From Pseudomonadota bacterium (GTDB lineage Bacteria > Pseudomonadota > Gammaproteobacteria > Berkiellales > Berkiellaceae), in NCBI GenBank assembly GCA_018242045.1, contig JAFECR010000010.1:154619-207804 (forward strand): a stretch of DNA of 53,186 nt. Reading direction: 5' to 3'. Position numbers and translations under genes: made by a program. The notes beneath the pieces are model-generated. The model was given only the letters and a program-made list of their open reading frames with translations, was not told the DNA's origin and ran no database searches. How positions within the stretch are numbered: the first letter of the stretch is position 1; each line of letters starts with the position of its first letter. Positions 1 through 9,127 of this stretch are shown in pieces.

Positions 1-45
1 TTCGGGTTATGAGCCCGACGAGCTGCCAGACTGCTCCACCCCGCG
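1..45 (-). tRNA. metY: tRNA-fMet (initiator, CAU), partial: 5' portion only
   Basis: Read on the minus strand from 45 to 1, this is the first part of an initiator tRNA: it starts CGCGGGGTGGAGCAG, has the D-arm GGCAGCTCGTCGG, and carries anticodon CAU at 11-9 flanked by GGG/CCC, the mark of initiator anticodon stems. The TpsiC arm and acceptor 3' strand lie beyond the window. In related gammaproteobacteria this tRNA heads the rimP-nusA-infB operon, so those genes are probably just left of the window (inference). Confidence 0.93.
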
Positions 46-57
46 ATAAGTCGATGT

Positions 58-86
58 ATAATATGCGAAACCCTCTTGATACGCAA
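58..86 (-). promoter_or_regulatory. sigma-70 promoter of tRNA-fMet
   Basis: On the minus strand TTGCGT (86-81) is followed after exactly 17 bp by TATTAT (63-58). Transcription would start near 51, a few bases before the mature tRNA 5' end at 45. Confidence 0.7.
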
Positions 87-138
87 GGCTAAGACAATTA
101 ATTAACTTCAATAGCTAACTACGATTGGTCTTTTTTAA

Positions 139-1041
139 TTAAAGAATATCTATTTCCTCTACTGACAATCCTGTGTACTCGGCAATCACCGCGCAAGTAA
201 CTCCCATCTCCTTCATTTTCTTGGCCATTTCCCTTCTTTCTTCCATCCTACCTTCAGTCCTGCCCTCTAATCTGCCCTCTGCTCTACCTTCTGCTCTACC
301 TTCTGCTCTACCTTCTGCTCTACCCTTGGCTTCGCTGGCATACATTAATGTTTTTTCAGAACTCACTGCTTTCCAATGGGTTTCATAAGCGTCTAATTCC
401 GCTGCAGAATAGGCTGCCTCTTCAGCTAAATTTATTGCTTCTCTTATCTCTGATACTGCCAATAATTCAGGAGAGACTATTTTAGTTTCAGTCGTGATTT
501 CTCGCATAAAGCGCAGCCAAAGCAGTTTTAATTTCTTATCTTTAGTCGAGGTAACTTGAAATTTTGGCAATTCCACAAAAACTAAAGTTAATCCTCTAAT
601 AATTTCTTCTTGCGGGTTATCTAACTTCACCAAGCCGTAGTGATGATACCAATCCGGTGTTTTATGATCGAAAATACTATCAATCAATGCCAACCCGTAA
701 ACTGGGTTCAAAAGATGATAGGTTTCCCCCGCTTTTAATTGTTTTACATAGGCTTGAGCTGCGCCAAATAATAATCGCTGCATGAAATAATCTGTCCATT
801 CAATCTGCATTTCAACGATAAATATTCGACCTTGTTGATCTTTACATTTCACATCGACAATAGTGCGTTTAAACGCTGGGATCTCAGGTATTTGTTCTGA
901 GGATAAATATTCAAGCGAGACTATCTGACCATCTTGTGGCAACGGCAATACGGCATTTAAAAAACTTTTTAATAAATGTGGATGTTGACCAAATATCTTC
1001 TTAAAAACAATATCCGCTTTTGGATCTAAGTACCTGCCCAC
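139..1041 (-). CDS. Rpn/PD-(D/E)XK nuclease family transposase-like protein
   Basis: 300-residue protein of the Rpn/TIGR01784 family (PDDEXK nuclease, recombination-promoting nuclease or putative transposase). The family opening is present (LDPKADIVFKKIFG, residues 5-18), and the catalytic core appears as D63 in IVDVK and E77-x-Q79 in IVEMQ, the variant E-x-Q form. A low-complexity run of G-R-A-E-G units fills residues 239-270, as is common at the C-terminus of this family, followed by a short helical tail. The start is GTG at 1041 with GGAG upstream. It stands alone next to the tRNA-fMet gene. These genes occur in many copies in intracellular gammaproteobacteria. Role in the host cell unknown; a DNA nuclease is the expected activity. 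Confidence 0.85.
   Translation of the reverse strand: MGRYLDPKADIVFKKIFGQHPHLLKSFLNAVLPLPQDGQIVSLEYLSSEQIPEIPAFKRTIVDVKCKDQQGRIFIVEMQIEWTDYFMQRLLFGAAQAYVKQLKAGETYHLLNPVYGLALIDSIFDHKTPDWYHHYGLVKLDNPQEEIIRGLTLVFVELPKFQVTSTKDKKLKLLWLRFMREITTETKIVSPELLAVSEIREAINLAEEAAYSAAELDAYETHWKAVSSEKTLMYASEAKGRAEGRAEGRAEGRAEGRLEGRTEGRMEERREMAKKMKEMGVTCAVIAEYTGLSVEEIDIL
278..325 (-). repeat. 12-bp tandem repeat encoding G-R-A-E units
   Basis: Four consecutive 12-bp units (plus-strand tctgctctacct, last base of the fourth differs) with more degenerate units to the left. Each unit encodes four residues in frame inside the Rpn-like gene, so unit gain or loss would change protein length without a frameshift. Confidence 0.85.
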
Positions 1042-1107
1042 AATGCGCTTACTCCATGACTAGCATTTGAATATCGTACAGAAATATTTTTTAACATTCA
1101 ACTATCA

Positions 1108-1848
1108 TTAAATATTTCTGGCTGCAGGCATAACATAATTTTTGCTTGTCTCAACGATAGCTTTTGCTTCGCTTGTTGCCCGAGATAAAGAGATCTGATG
1201 GCGATGACGATTGACTGCTAAAGCCGCTAACCATTGCAGGCTTTGCACTCCTTCTGGATGCACGCTTTTAGCATCGAGATCTTCAAAAAAGTCTAAATAG
1301 CAATCTTTTCGATTTGCCCCTAACTTCACCAAGATGGCAAGTATATCAACCTTATGAGTTCTTTTTAAAAAGTCGATAAAGTAGGATTTTGAACGATCAG
1401 GATCAAACCCACACTGCGTGGCTTGTAACCACGGACGAACTGTTGAATAAATTTTATTAAATTGAAAAAATGCAAAAGTTAAACTAACAAATTCCATTGT
1501 TGTTATATTTTCTGTTCCCTGAATGCCGATTACTTTTTTCCTAATAGCTAGCACTAAGCATGTGATAACTTTGAGTATCTGCCTGTTAATATCGAGATTA
1601 GGGAAAACATTCAAAAAATAGATACTACCAAAGCAACCTATGATACCTCCTACAAGTAAGGCTGGTGTAATAATTAAATGAAATTTCAGAACCATTCCAG
1701 CAGATAATAGAAACACTGAACTTAGTAGTATCAATAAATATAACGGGGCCATAACAACCACAGCAGCAAATAAACCGATTTGACTTCTGCTTTGGTGAAA
1801 AAGTTTATGGATATTTTGAATAACTCGAATTGTTGAGGGCTGCATCAA
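1108..1848 (-). CDS. Uncharacterised two-TM protein, paralogue B of a tandem pair
   Basis: Not recognised. The 246-residue product has a short basic N-terminus, two membrane-spanning segments (about 28-52 and 58-80), and a soluble C-terminal part. Residues 153-237 match the upstream neighbour very closely, with shared blocks KSYFIDFLKR, VD-x-LAILVKL, DAK-x-VHPEG and SLQWLAALAVN. The ATG overlaps the stop of that neighbour (ATGA, 1845-1848), so the two are translationally coupled. No enzymatic motif is visible. A helical-repeat or ankyrin-like fold for the C-terminal block is possible but not demonstrable by eye. Location in the inner membrane, or in a host membrane if secreted, is inference. 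Confidence 0.8.
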   Translation of the reverse strand: MMQPSTIRVIQNIHKLFHQSRSQIGLFAAVVVMAPLYLLILLSSVFLLSAGMVLKFHLIITPALLVGGIIGCFGSIYFLNVFPNLDINRQILKVITCLVLAIRKKVIGIQGTENITTMEFVSLTFAFFQFNKIYSTVRPWLQATQCGFDPDRSKSYFIDFLKRTHKVDILAILVKLGANRKDCYLDFFEDLDAKSVHPEGVQSLQWLAALAVNRHRHQISLSRATSEAKAIVETSKNYVMPAARNI

Positions 1849-2597
1849 ATTTTTCTCGCTAATGGGACATAATTTTTGCTTGCGTCAATAATGGCTTTTA
1901 CTTGGTTTGACGTCGTAGAGATAGAAATTTTATGTCGATGCTGATTAACAGCCAAAGCTGCTAACCATTGCAAGCTTAACTTCCCTTCTGGATGTACTGC
2001 TTTAGCATCTACCTCTTCAAAAGTGGCTAGATGGCAATCCCCACGATCTGCTTCTAACTTAACCAAAATTGCAAGTTGATCGACCCGATGGCTTCTTTTT
2101 AAAAAGTCAATAAAGTAGGATTTTGTTCTATGAGAATTCAAACCAATTTCAATGGCTTGACGGCCAAGGGATCTACGTCGAGGCACCTGCACATAAAATT
2201 TAAAATAAGTCCTAGCTAAACTGATTAGTTCTTTCACAGTGATGTTTTTTATTTCACGATTTCTCATCACTATTTTTCTAATGCCCAGATCTGCACACGC
2301 TACAACATTAATTAAGCGCTCTTCTATTTTTAATGGAGAAAATTTATCTAAAACATAACAGTAACACGACAAAGCTACCACGCCGCTGGCAAAAAAAGTA
2401 ATTGCTAGGCCTATAGCGGAAGTTATTGCTAAACTTATTGAAGTAAGGGCTGCGAGATATGCCGCCGTTAGGATTATCATAACCCCGGAGAGCGCATATA
2501 GAGGAAAACAAACGAGTAGCTCACCTCTTTCTCTGCTCCGATTGAACATCCTATGGATATTTCTAATAATTAGATCTGTTGATGACTTTAATTTCAT
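1845..2597 (-). CDS. Uncharacterised two-TM protein, paralogue A of a tandem pair
   Basis: Not recognised. 250 residues with a basic N-terminus, a TM hairpin (about 33-53 and 56-82), then a cytosolic-type domain. Residues 158-242 are closely similar to the same region of the next gene, while the membrane halves have diverged much more. The start ATG at 2597 is preceded by GGA seven bases upstream. It is first of a two-gene unit, downstream of the nuo operon on the same strand but separated from it by a probable terminator. The conserved C-terminal domain beside a diverged hairpin suggests that this domain carries the function (inference). Confidence 0.8.
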   Translation of the reverse strand: MKLKSSTDLIIRNIHRMFNRSRERGELLVCFPLYALSGVMIILTAAYLAALTSISLAITSAIGLAITFFASGVVALSCYCYVLDKFSPLKIEERLINVVACADLGIRKIVMRNREIKNITVKELISLARTYFKFYVQVPRRRSLGRQAIEIGLNSHRTKSYFIDFLKRSHRVDQLAILVKLEADRGDCHLATFEEVDAKAVHPEGKLSLQWLAALAVNQHRHKISISTTSNQVKAIIDASKNYVPLARKI

Positions 2598-2654
2598 TGA
2601 TATTTCCTATTTGCTAGAAAGCTATCATAAATTAAACTTAAAAGCGAATGTATT

Positions 2655-2680
2655 AAAAAAACAATCAACTTAATGATGTT
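2655..2680 (-). terminator. Probable Rho-independent terminator of the nuo operon
   Basis: About 35 bases beyond the nuoN stop, the minus strand holds an imperfect stem (AACATCA with TGATTGTT, one bulged T) followed directly by a run of seven T. The stem is short and A+T-rich, so efficiency is uncertain. Confidence 0.45.
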
Positions 2681-2715
2681 AACTTACTTTTTGACGCTTT
2701 GTTATTCATTTCACC

Positions 2716-4152
2716 TTAAAGCACACTAGACAATACTCGCTGGCAAATCATATAAAGCGGCGCAGGTAAAATACCAAACCCTAATATGGCTAACCCATTT
2801 ACCGATAAAGCAATGCGTAGATCAGCTTTGCCGTTAATGGGGTGAGTGGTTTCAGGTTTATCAAAATACATTGCCCGCACAATTTTTAAGTAGTAATAAG
2901 CCCCTATCACCGAGAAGAAAACTGCTAAAGCTGCAAGCCAAGTGTAGCCTGCATCCACCAAAGCACTTAGGACAACGAATTTGGCATAAAACCCCACTGT
3001 CGGGGGAACCCCGGTGAGCGAAAAAGCAACCAATAACATAATAAACGCTAAAAACGGGCTGCGACTCGCAAGCCCATTTAAATCACTTAATTTATCTGAT
3101 TCATAGGACTGATGGCTTAAATATAAAATAATGCCAAACGCACAAGCCGTGACCAGGGTATAAACAACAATGTAGTACATCGCTGGTGCATAACCCACTT
3201 GAGGCGCCACTAACAGCGCAAGGAATAAAAAGCCAACGTGGGCAATGGTTGAGTAGGCCAATAACCTTTTAAAATTTGTTTGCACTAATGCTGCAATATT
3301 GCCTAAAGCAATAGAAAAAACAGCAATAACAATAAAAAAATGACTCCATTGTGTGGCTAACGCGGGTAACATATCGTGTAACAAACGATACGCCATACCA
3401 AATGCAGCCACTTTAGGTGCAGTCCCGATTAATAAGGTCACATTGGTAGGTGCGCCTTGATAAATATCTGGGATCCACATATGAAAAGGCACAGCTCCTA
3501 GCTTAAATGCAAGACCAACAATAATAAACACCAAAGCAACGAGAGCAACGGCAAGTGTTCCACCTTGTGCTGCTTGCACAAAAAAACTAACTTGGTTCAG
3601 TAAAATGCTACCGGATAAACCATACAATAACGAGATCCCATACAACAACATGCCAGAGGCAAGTGTTCCCATAACAAAGTATTTGATCCCCGCTTCTACT
3701 GCATTGTTGGCATCTTTTTGCAAAGCAATCAGCGCATATAATGGTAAGGTTAATAATTCTAAGCCAAGATAAAGTAACAATAAGCTTTTTGCAGACACTA
3801 AAAACATCATGCCCAACGTTGAAAATAACGCTAAGGCATGAAATTCACCATAAGCCATTCTGCGACTATGCGTATAAACGCGAGAATATATCAACACCAA
3901 AAACATCAAAATCAAAATAAAAATCTTGGTCACTTGCGCAAACGGATCGGCAATAAATTGATCTGAAAAAGCGCTTATATGCGATGATTGTGGGAAGTAA
4001 ACACAGCATATCGCTGTTACGATAAGCGATAGTTGTGCCATCAAATAGGTAATAATTCGATTTCTATCACTTACAAAAAGTGATCCCACCAAACATAGAC
4101 AGGCTAAACTTGCAAGTACTATTTCAGGCATTATCACCAATAAATCGTTCAT
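2716..4152 (-). CDS. nuoN: NADH-quinone oxidoreductase subunit N
   Basis: Membrane-arm antiporter-like subunit of complex I, 478 residues, about 14 TM helices. It contains the proton-translocation family features: the conserved helix region LYLGLELLTLPLYAL with the TM5 glutamate, and the lysine-bearing segments around GLAFKLGAVPFHMWIPD. I place the start at ATG 4152 (MNDLLVIMPE) because GGGAG lies six bases upstream; a TTG four codons earlier has no such site. Last gene of the nuo operon, 17 bp after nuoM. The C-terminus ends normally. Confidence 0.96.
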   Translation of the reverse strand: MNDLLVIMPEIVLASLACLCLVGSLFVSDRNRIITYLMAQLSLIVTAICCVYFPQSSHISAFSDQFIADPFAQVTKIFILILMFLVLIYSRVYTHSRRMAYGEFHALALFSTLGMMFLVSAKSLLLLYLGLELLTLPLYALIALQKDANNAVEAGIKYFVMGTLASGMLLYGISLLYGLSGSILLNQVSFFVQAAQGGTLAVALVALVFIIVGLAFKLGAVPFHMWIPDIYQGAPTNVTLLIGTAPKVAAFGMAYRLLHDMLPALATQWSHFFIVIAVFSIALGNIAALVQTNFKRLLAYSTIAHVGFLFLALLVAPQVGYAPAMYYIVVYTLVTACAFGIILYLSHQSYESDKLSDLNGLASRSPFLAFIMLLVAFSLTGVPPTVGFYAKFVVLSALVDAGYTWLAALAVFFSVIGAYYYLKIVRAMYFDKPETTHPINGKADLRIALSVNGLAILGFGILPAPLYMICQRVLSSVL

Positions 4153-4169
4153 CTTTACTCCCAACCGGG

Positions 4170-5699
4170 CTAATACTTAGGTTTACCAATGTGCTCTAAC
4201 AAGCCATTGACTGAAGTTTGTGTAATATCAACAAGGGGGGCTGGCCAAATCCCAAAAAGTAAAACCAAAAATGCTAAAATCGCAAGAAAACTGATTTCCC
4301 GAAAGCCCACATCTTTTAATGCTGCAACATGGCTATTGGCAATATCCCCAAATACCACGCGTTTTATCATCCATAAGGTATAAGAGGCCCCTAATATTAA
4401 GGTTAAACTGCCAAAAAAGGCATACCAAGGGTTAGCCTGAAAAGCACTCAAAATAACAAAAAATTCTCCAACAAAACCAGAGGTTCCCGGTAACCCTGCA
4501 TTGGCTAAAGCAAATAATACAAAAAAGCTCGCAAACACAGGCATGGTATTGACCACGCCACCGTAAGCTGCAATATCTCGAGAATGCACTCGGTCGTAAA
4601 GTACACCAACGCATAAGAAGAGCGCACCTGATATAAAGCCATGAGAAATCATTTGTACATAAGCACCCTGAATTCCCATCGCAGCAATTTGCGGCGAATC
4701 TAAATTAATTAAAGAAAAAGCGATGAAAATGCCCAAGGTCACAAAACCCATATGTGCTATCGAAGAATAAGCGATTAGCTTTTTCATATCTTTTTGCACA
4801 ATGGCAATAAGGCCAATATATACAACCGCGACTAAAGACGCTGCTATAATAAACAATTGCCATTCTCGACTTGCATCAGGAACAATGGGCAATATAAATC
4901 GCAAGAAACCATAAGCCCCCATTTTTAATAAGATAGCGGCTAAAACGACTGAGCCCCCCGTGGGTGCTTCAACATGCGCATCAGGCAACCAAGTATGAAC
5001 AGGTACCATGGGAATTTTAACCGCAAATGCCAATAAGAAAGCTGCCAAAATCCATTTTTGTGCTGTTAAAGAAAGCGGTAACTGCTGAAAAGTACTAATG
5101 GCAAAAGAATTTTCTAAACCAAGACCTTGCGCTTGCAAATGGAGATAAATTAATGAAACTAATAAAAAGACTGAACCCAAAAAAGTATATAAAAAGAATT
5201 TAATAGTTGCATAAATACGATTTGGTCCGCCCCAGATCCCGATAATTAAAAACATCGGCACTAACATTGCTTCCCAAAAGACATAAAATAAAATGCCATC
5301 TAATGCTGAAAAAACGCCACACATCAGACCCTGCATAATTAAAAAAGCAGCCATATAATGCGCAACGCGTGTTGTGATGACTTCCCAGGCAGAAATAACC
5401 ACGAGTGGTGTAAGCAAACAAGTTAGTACAATTAAAGGCATGGCAAAGCCATCCACCCCTAAATCGTAATTAATATGTAAAAAAGGAAACCAAGCATGCT
5501 CTTCTAAAAATTGATACTGCGTTGTTCCAATATCAAAGTTTTGCCATAGCGGAAGACATAAAGCTAAACAAATAAGCGATATCATGATTGCTAGCCATCT
5601 TGCTCGATTTGGTTGCTTATCTCCTCCCACTAAAAAGATCAAAAGCGCACCGACGATAGGAAACCAAATTAATGCGCTTAATAGCGGAAAACCCTGCAT
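4170..5699 (-). CDS. nuoM: NADH-quinone oxidoreductase subunit M
   Basis: Antiporter-like membrane-arm subunit of complex I, 509 residues, usual family length. The discharge-channel segment AVKIPMVPVHTWLPDAHVEAP and the region YVFWEAMLVPMFLIIG (conserved TM5 glutamate) are intact, as is the lysine in LLKMGAYG. The ATG at 5699 follows AGAGAGG about ten bases upstream. It lies between nuoL (16 bp gap) and nuoN and is translated with them from one long message. Confidence 0.97.
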   Translation of the reverse strand: MQGFPLLSALIWFPIVGALLIFLVGGDKQPNRARWLAIMISLICLALCLPLWQNFDIGTTQYQFLEEHAWFPFLHINYDLGVDGFAMPLIVLTCLLTPLVVISAWEVITTRVAHYMAAFLIMQGLMCGVFSALDGILFYVFWEAMLVPMFLIIGIWGGPNRIYATIKFFLYTFLGSVFLLVSLIYLHLQAQGLGLENSFAISTFQQLPLSLTAQKWILAAFLLAFAVKIPMVPVHTWLPDAHVEAPTGGSVVLAAILLKMGAYGFLRFILPIVPDASREWQLFIIAASLVAVVYIGLIAIVQKDMKKLIAYSSIAHMGFVTLGIFIAFSLINLDSPQIAAMGIQGAYVQMISHGFISGALFLCVGVLYDRVHSRDIAAYGGVVNTMPVFASFFVLFALANAGLPGTSGFVGEFFVILSAFQANPWYAFFGSLTLILGASYTLWMIKRVVFGDIANSHVAALKDVGFREISFLAILAFLVLLFGIWPAPLVDITQTSVNGLLEHIGKPKY

Positions 5700-5714
5700 G
5701 CGACGAGCCTCTCT

Positions 5715-7688
5715 TTAGGTTAACAATAACCACAACAAAAGAACGATAAGTCCTGATATCATGGCAAATGCATAGTGATAGACATAGCCTGATTGTAAGT
5801 GGCGAACAACTTTAGCAAAAGCACCAACCGTGTTGGCTGATCCGTTGACAAGGACATCATCAATCACAACCCCGTCTCCAACACGCCAACACAGCCACCC
5901 CAACGCCCTTGTGCCACCAGCAATAACAATTTGGTATAGCTCATCAAAACCATACTTACGTTCCAACAAGGTATATAAAGGCGAGCCTATTTTACGCGTT
6001 AAGCGAGATAATGTTGGCATTTGCACATAGCCAAGCCACGCCACCCCAATTCCTGCCAATGCCAGCCAAAAAGGAGGCGCTTTAAAACCATGCAATGCCA
6101 TTGCAACAGCGCCATGATATTCCGACGCCAATGTCGACATCACCTGATGGGACGGCAACACAAAAATGGATTTATCAAAGAACCCAGAAAACAGCGGTTT
6201 AGCAAAAATAGCGCCCGCAATCACTGAAGGAATGGCTAACAGCACTAAAGGTACCCAAACCACAGCGGGTGATTCATGTAAATGTGCTCTTGTCTGTTCG
6301 TCCATACGTTCTTTAGTATGGAATACTAAAAAGAACATTCTAAAAGAATAAAGTGCGGTGACAAATACGCTGCTCAATACAACCCAATAAGCAATTTCAG
6401 CACCAGGCAGTTCGCTCAAATGAACGGCTTCAATAATAGTGTCTTTAGAATAGAACCCTGAAAAGAAAGGAAAACCAACCAGCGCTAAACTACCGATAAA
6501 CATGGTGACATAGGTGATAGGCATGTACTTCCATAATCCACCCATTTTGCGAATATCTTGCTCATGGTGCATTGCGATAATACAAGAGCCTGCCCCCAAA
6601 AAGAGGAGGGCTTTAAAGAAAGCGTGCGTCATCAGGTGAAATATACCAGCCGAGTATGCCGAAACACCTAAAGCGGTGACCATGTAACCTAATTGTGAAA
6701 GTGTTGAATAAGCCACCACGCGTTTAATGTCATTTTGGACGATACCAATTAAGCCCATTAACAAGCAGGTCGCAGCCCCTATCATTAAAACAAAGCTTAA
6801 TGCTGTTTCTGAAAATTCAAAAAGCGGCGACATTCTGGCAACCATAAATACGCCTGCGGTTACCATGGTTGCAGCGTGAATCAGCGCAGAAATTGGGGTT
6901 GGGCCTTCCATGGAATCTGGTAGCCAAACATGAAGCGGCATTTGAGCAGATTTACCCATTGCCCCAATAAATAACAAAATACAGATAACGGTAAAGCAAG
7001 ACCAAGGGTGGCCATTAAAGATCTCCATCATGGGTGAGGTTTGAGCAATTATTGGCGCTTGCTTAAAAACAACAGCATAGTCCAAAGAACCAAACAACCA
7101 CAGCACAGCACTAATCCCTAATAAAAACCCCATATCTCCAACACGATTGACCAAAAAAGCTTTTAAATTCGCGAAAATTGCCGATTCTCGTTTATACCAG
7201 AATCCAATTAACAAATAAGACACAACCCCAACCGCTTCCCACCCAAAGAATAATTGCAGAAAGTTATTGGACATGACTAACATTAACATCGAAAATGTAA
7301 ACAAGGAGATATAACTGAAAAATCGCTGATAACCTGGATCATCTTGCATATAACCAATGGTGTAAATATGCACCATCCAGGACACAAAACTCACAACACA
7401 CATCATGAGCACTGACAAAGGATCTATCATAAAACCAATTTGAAAATGCAAGTTCTCAATCTTTGCCCAGGAATATAGGCTGATATTTATCAATTCTGGG
7501 ATAGCTTTATCGAAAAACATGAGTTTAGCGACATGCAAAGAAACAAAAAAGCTTAAAGCAACTGCCAATATGGTAATCCAATGCGCGCCGCTTCTTCCTA
7601 TCACTCTACCAAATAATCCAGCAATGATGGCGGCAATTAAAGGTGCGAGGACAACAATTAAGCATTCAAGCATGACATTGACTTGCAC
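5715..7688 (-). CDS. nuoL: NADH-quinone oxidoreductase subunit L
   Basis: Distal membrane-arm subunit of complex I, 657 residues, with the antiporter core plus the C-terminal lateral helix and last TM segment typical of NuoL. Conserved signatures include FFGWEAVGVVSYLLIGFW, GKSAQMPLHVWLPDSMEGPTP and the histidine-rich LMTHAFFKALLFLGAGS. The start chosen is GTG at 7688, because AAGGGG sits six bases before it; the in-frame ATG five codons later (7673) has no ribosome-binding site. The gap to nuoK is 3 bp. Confidence 0.96.
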   Translation of the reverse strand: MQVNVMLECLIVVLAPLIAAIIAGLFGRVIGRSGAHWITILAVALSFFVSLHVAKLMFFDKAIPELINISLYSWAKIENLHFQIGFMIDPLSVLMMCVVSFVSWMVHIYTIGYMQDDPGYQRFFSYISLFTFSMLMLVMSNNFLQLFFGWEAVGVVSYLLIGFWYKRESAIFANLKAFLVNRVGDMGFLLGISAVLWLFGSLDYAVVFKQAPIIAQTSPMMEIFNGHPWSCFTVICILLFIGAMGKSAQMPLHVWLPDSMEGPTPISALIHAATMVTAGVFMVARMSPLFEFSETALSFVLMIGAATCLLMGLIGIVQNDIKRVVAYSTLSQLGYMVTALGVSAYSAGIFHLMTHAFFKALLFLGAGSCIIAMHHEQDIRKMGGLWKYMPITYVTMFIGSLALVGFPFFSGFYSKDTIIEAVHLSELPGAEIAYWVVLSSVFVTALYSFRMFFLVFHTKERMDEQTRAHLHESPAVVWVPLVLLAIPSVIAGAIFAKPLFSGFFDKSIFVLPSHQVMSTLASEYHGAVAMALHGFKAPPFWLALAGIGVAWLGYVQMPTLSRLTRKIGSPLYTLLERKYGFDELYQIVIAGGTRALGWLCWRVGDGVVIDDVLVNGSANTVGAFAKVVRHLQSGYVYHYAFAMISGLIVLLLWLLLT

Positions 7689-7691
7689 AAA

Positions 7692-7997
7692 TTACCCCTT
7701 CAATGAGTCTAATTCTTCAACATTTATCGTACGACGAGATCGAAAGACGGCGACTAAAATCGCTAAACCAATTGCCGCTTCGGCTGCTGCCACAGTTAGA
7801 ATAAAGAAAACAAAAACTTCACCAATATGATTTTGTAGGACCTGAGAAAAAGCCACAAAATTGGTATTGACAGCTAGCAAAATTAACTCAATACACATTA
7901 ATAGAATGATCAAATTTTTTCGATTGATATAGATCCCTGCAATGCCGACACCAAATAATATGGCTGCCACAATCAGGTATTCATACAAACCAATCAT
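7692..7997 (-). CDS. nuoK: NADH-quinone oxidoreductase subunit K
   Basis: Small three-TM subunit (101 residues) of the complex I membrane arm. The conserved segment [22 protein letters not shown] contains the TM2 glutamate needed for proton transfer, with a second glutamate-type position in the [22 protein letters not shown] segment. The ATG overlaps the nuoJ stop by four bases (ATGA, 7994-7997), indicating translational coupling. Confidence 0.97.
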   Translation of the reverse strand: MIGLYEYLIVAAILFGVGIAGIYINRKNLIILLMCIELILLAVNTNFVAFSQVLQNHIGEVFVFFILTVAAAEAAIGLAILVAVFRSRRTINVEELDSLKG

Positions 7998-8617
7998 ACC
8001 TGGTTCTCCTTAGGTAAACGTTTTTGGCTAGGCATTTTGACTATTCGTAACCTATCCTGTTTGCTTACTTGGATTTGAACACTTGGTTTTTGAATTTTAG
8101 TTTCTCGGGGTCCTCGAAAAGTGATCCCAATGGCTGCAATCATACCAACTAACAGGATAAGCCCTGCAATTTCAAAAGGCAGCAAGTATTGCGTATACAT
8201 TAAATTGCCAAGCGCTTTCACGTGGCTATAGTCAGCAGGTTTTGGTAATGGCATAGGCGCTTCTTGTAAGCCAAAATGTTGCTTGCCCACTGCCATAATA
8301 AGTAACGCAATGGTTAAACTTGCGGTTAAAACACCTAGCGGCCAATGTCTAACTAAGGTTGCTTTGATAATAGGTGCCTCCATATCGAGCATCATCACCA
8401 CGAATAAGAAAAGCACCATCACTGCGCCAACATAGACTAATACCAATACGATAGCGAGGAATTCTGATTGAAGTAACATCCAAACGCCAGCCATACAAAA
8501 AAATGTCAATACTAAATACAATACGGCACGTACTGGATTTTTGGAGAAAATCATCATCAGGCTAGAGAGAATAGCCACAAAGGCAAATGAATAAAAAACA
8601 AGCTGTTGGATAGTCAT
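7994..8617 (-). CDS. nuoJ: NADH-quinone oxidoreductase subunit J
   Basis: Five-TM membrane subunit of complex I, 207 residues. The TM3 segment [21 protein letters not shown], with its conserved tyrosine and pi-bulge glycine, is intact. The C-terminal tail after residue 170 is basic and cytoplasmic. Overlaps nuoK by four bases and lies 9 bp after nuoI. Confidence 0.96.
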   Translation of the reverse strand: MTIQQLVFYSFAFVAILSSLMMIFSKNPVRAVLYLVLTFFCMAGVWMLLQSEFLAIVLVLVYVGAVMVLFLFVVMMLDMEAPIIKATLVRHWPLGVLTASLTIALLIMAVGKQHFGLQEAPMPLPKPADYSHVKALGNLMYTQYLLPFEIAGLILLVGMIAAIGITFRGPRETKIQKPSVQIQVSKQDRLRIVKMPSQKRLPKENQV

Positions 8618-8626
8618 TCTCTTCCC

Positions 8627-9118
8627 CTAACGATATGGTGCATCTAAATCGCGGTTAGCAGCAATTTGTGCTTCGTATTTATCCCCAATCGCTAATAATT
8701 TTTGTTTATCTAGGATATTCTCACCACGCTCAAGAAAAGCATAATGCGATAAATCTGTTTCAACGATTGAATCCACAGGGCAGGATTCTTCACAAAAACC
8801 ACAATAAATACATTTAAACAAGTCAATTTCATAGCGAGTCGTTCTGCGAGTGCCATCTTCTCGTTCATGAGAATCAATGGTGATGGCAAGAGCAGGGCAA
8901 ACCGCTTCACATAGCTTACAAGCAATGCATCGCTCCTCGCCATTGGGATATCGCCGCAAGGCGTGTATACCACGAAATCGCACAGAACGCGGTGTTTCTT
9001 CTTCAGGGTATTGCACCGTGATTTTACGTGCAAAAAAATGTTTGCCCGTTAGCTTAAGGCCTATTAGCAATTCCCAAAGGGCAAAGCTTTTGATGTAATG
9101 AAACAATTTTTTAACCAT
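8627..9118 (-). CDS. nuoI: NADH-quinone oxidoreductase subunit I
   Basis: Peripheral-arm ferredoxin-like subunit (163 residues) carrying clusters N6a and N6b on the path to N2. The two 8Fe-ferredoxin motifs are complete: C64-x2-C67-x2-C70-x3-C74 (P) and C103-x2-C106-x2-C109-x3-C113 (P). The N-terminal amphipathic helix (residues 1-35) docks against the membrane arm. Nine bases separate it from nuoH upstream. Confidence 0.97.
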   Translation of the reverse strand: MVKKLFHYIKSFALWELLIGLKLTGKHFFARKITVQYPEEETPRSVRFRGIHALRRYPNGEERCIACKLCEAVCPALAITIDSHEREDGTRRTTRYEIDLFKCIYCGFCEESCPVDSIVETDLSHYAFLERGENILDKQKLLAIGDKYEAQIAANRDLDAPYR

Positions 9119-9127
9119 AAAAACTCT

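Noticed and set aside
254..325. Regular short repeats resembling a small CRISPR-like or minisatellite array
   Set aside because: The units are 12 bp with no spacers and stay in frame within the Rpn-like nuclease gene, encoding the G-R-A-E tail usual in that family. No CRISPR array or cas gene is present in the window.
4432..5421. Extra open frames within nuoM on the same strand, as if the gene were frameshifted
   Set aside because: The nuoM frame is continuous over 509 codons with all conserved segments; the other frames have no family similarity.
7519..7830. Plus-strand open frame opposite nuoL/nuoK
   Set aside because: Antisense to two conserved genes with no ribosome-binding site; best explained as a shadow frame.
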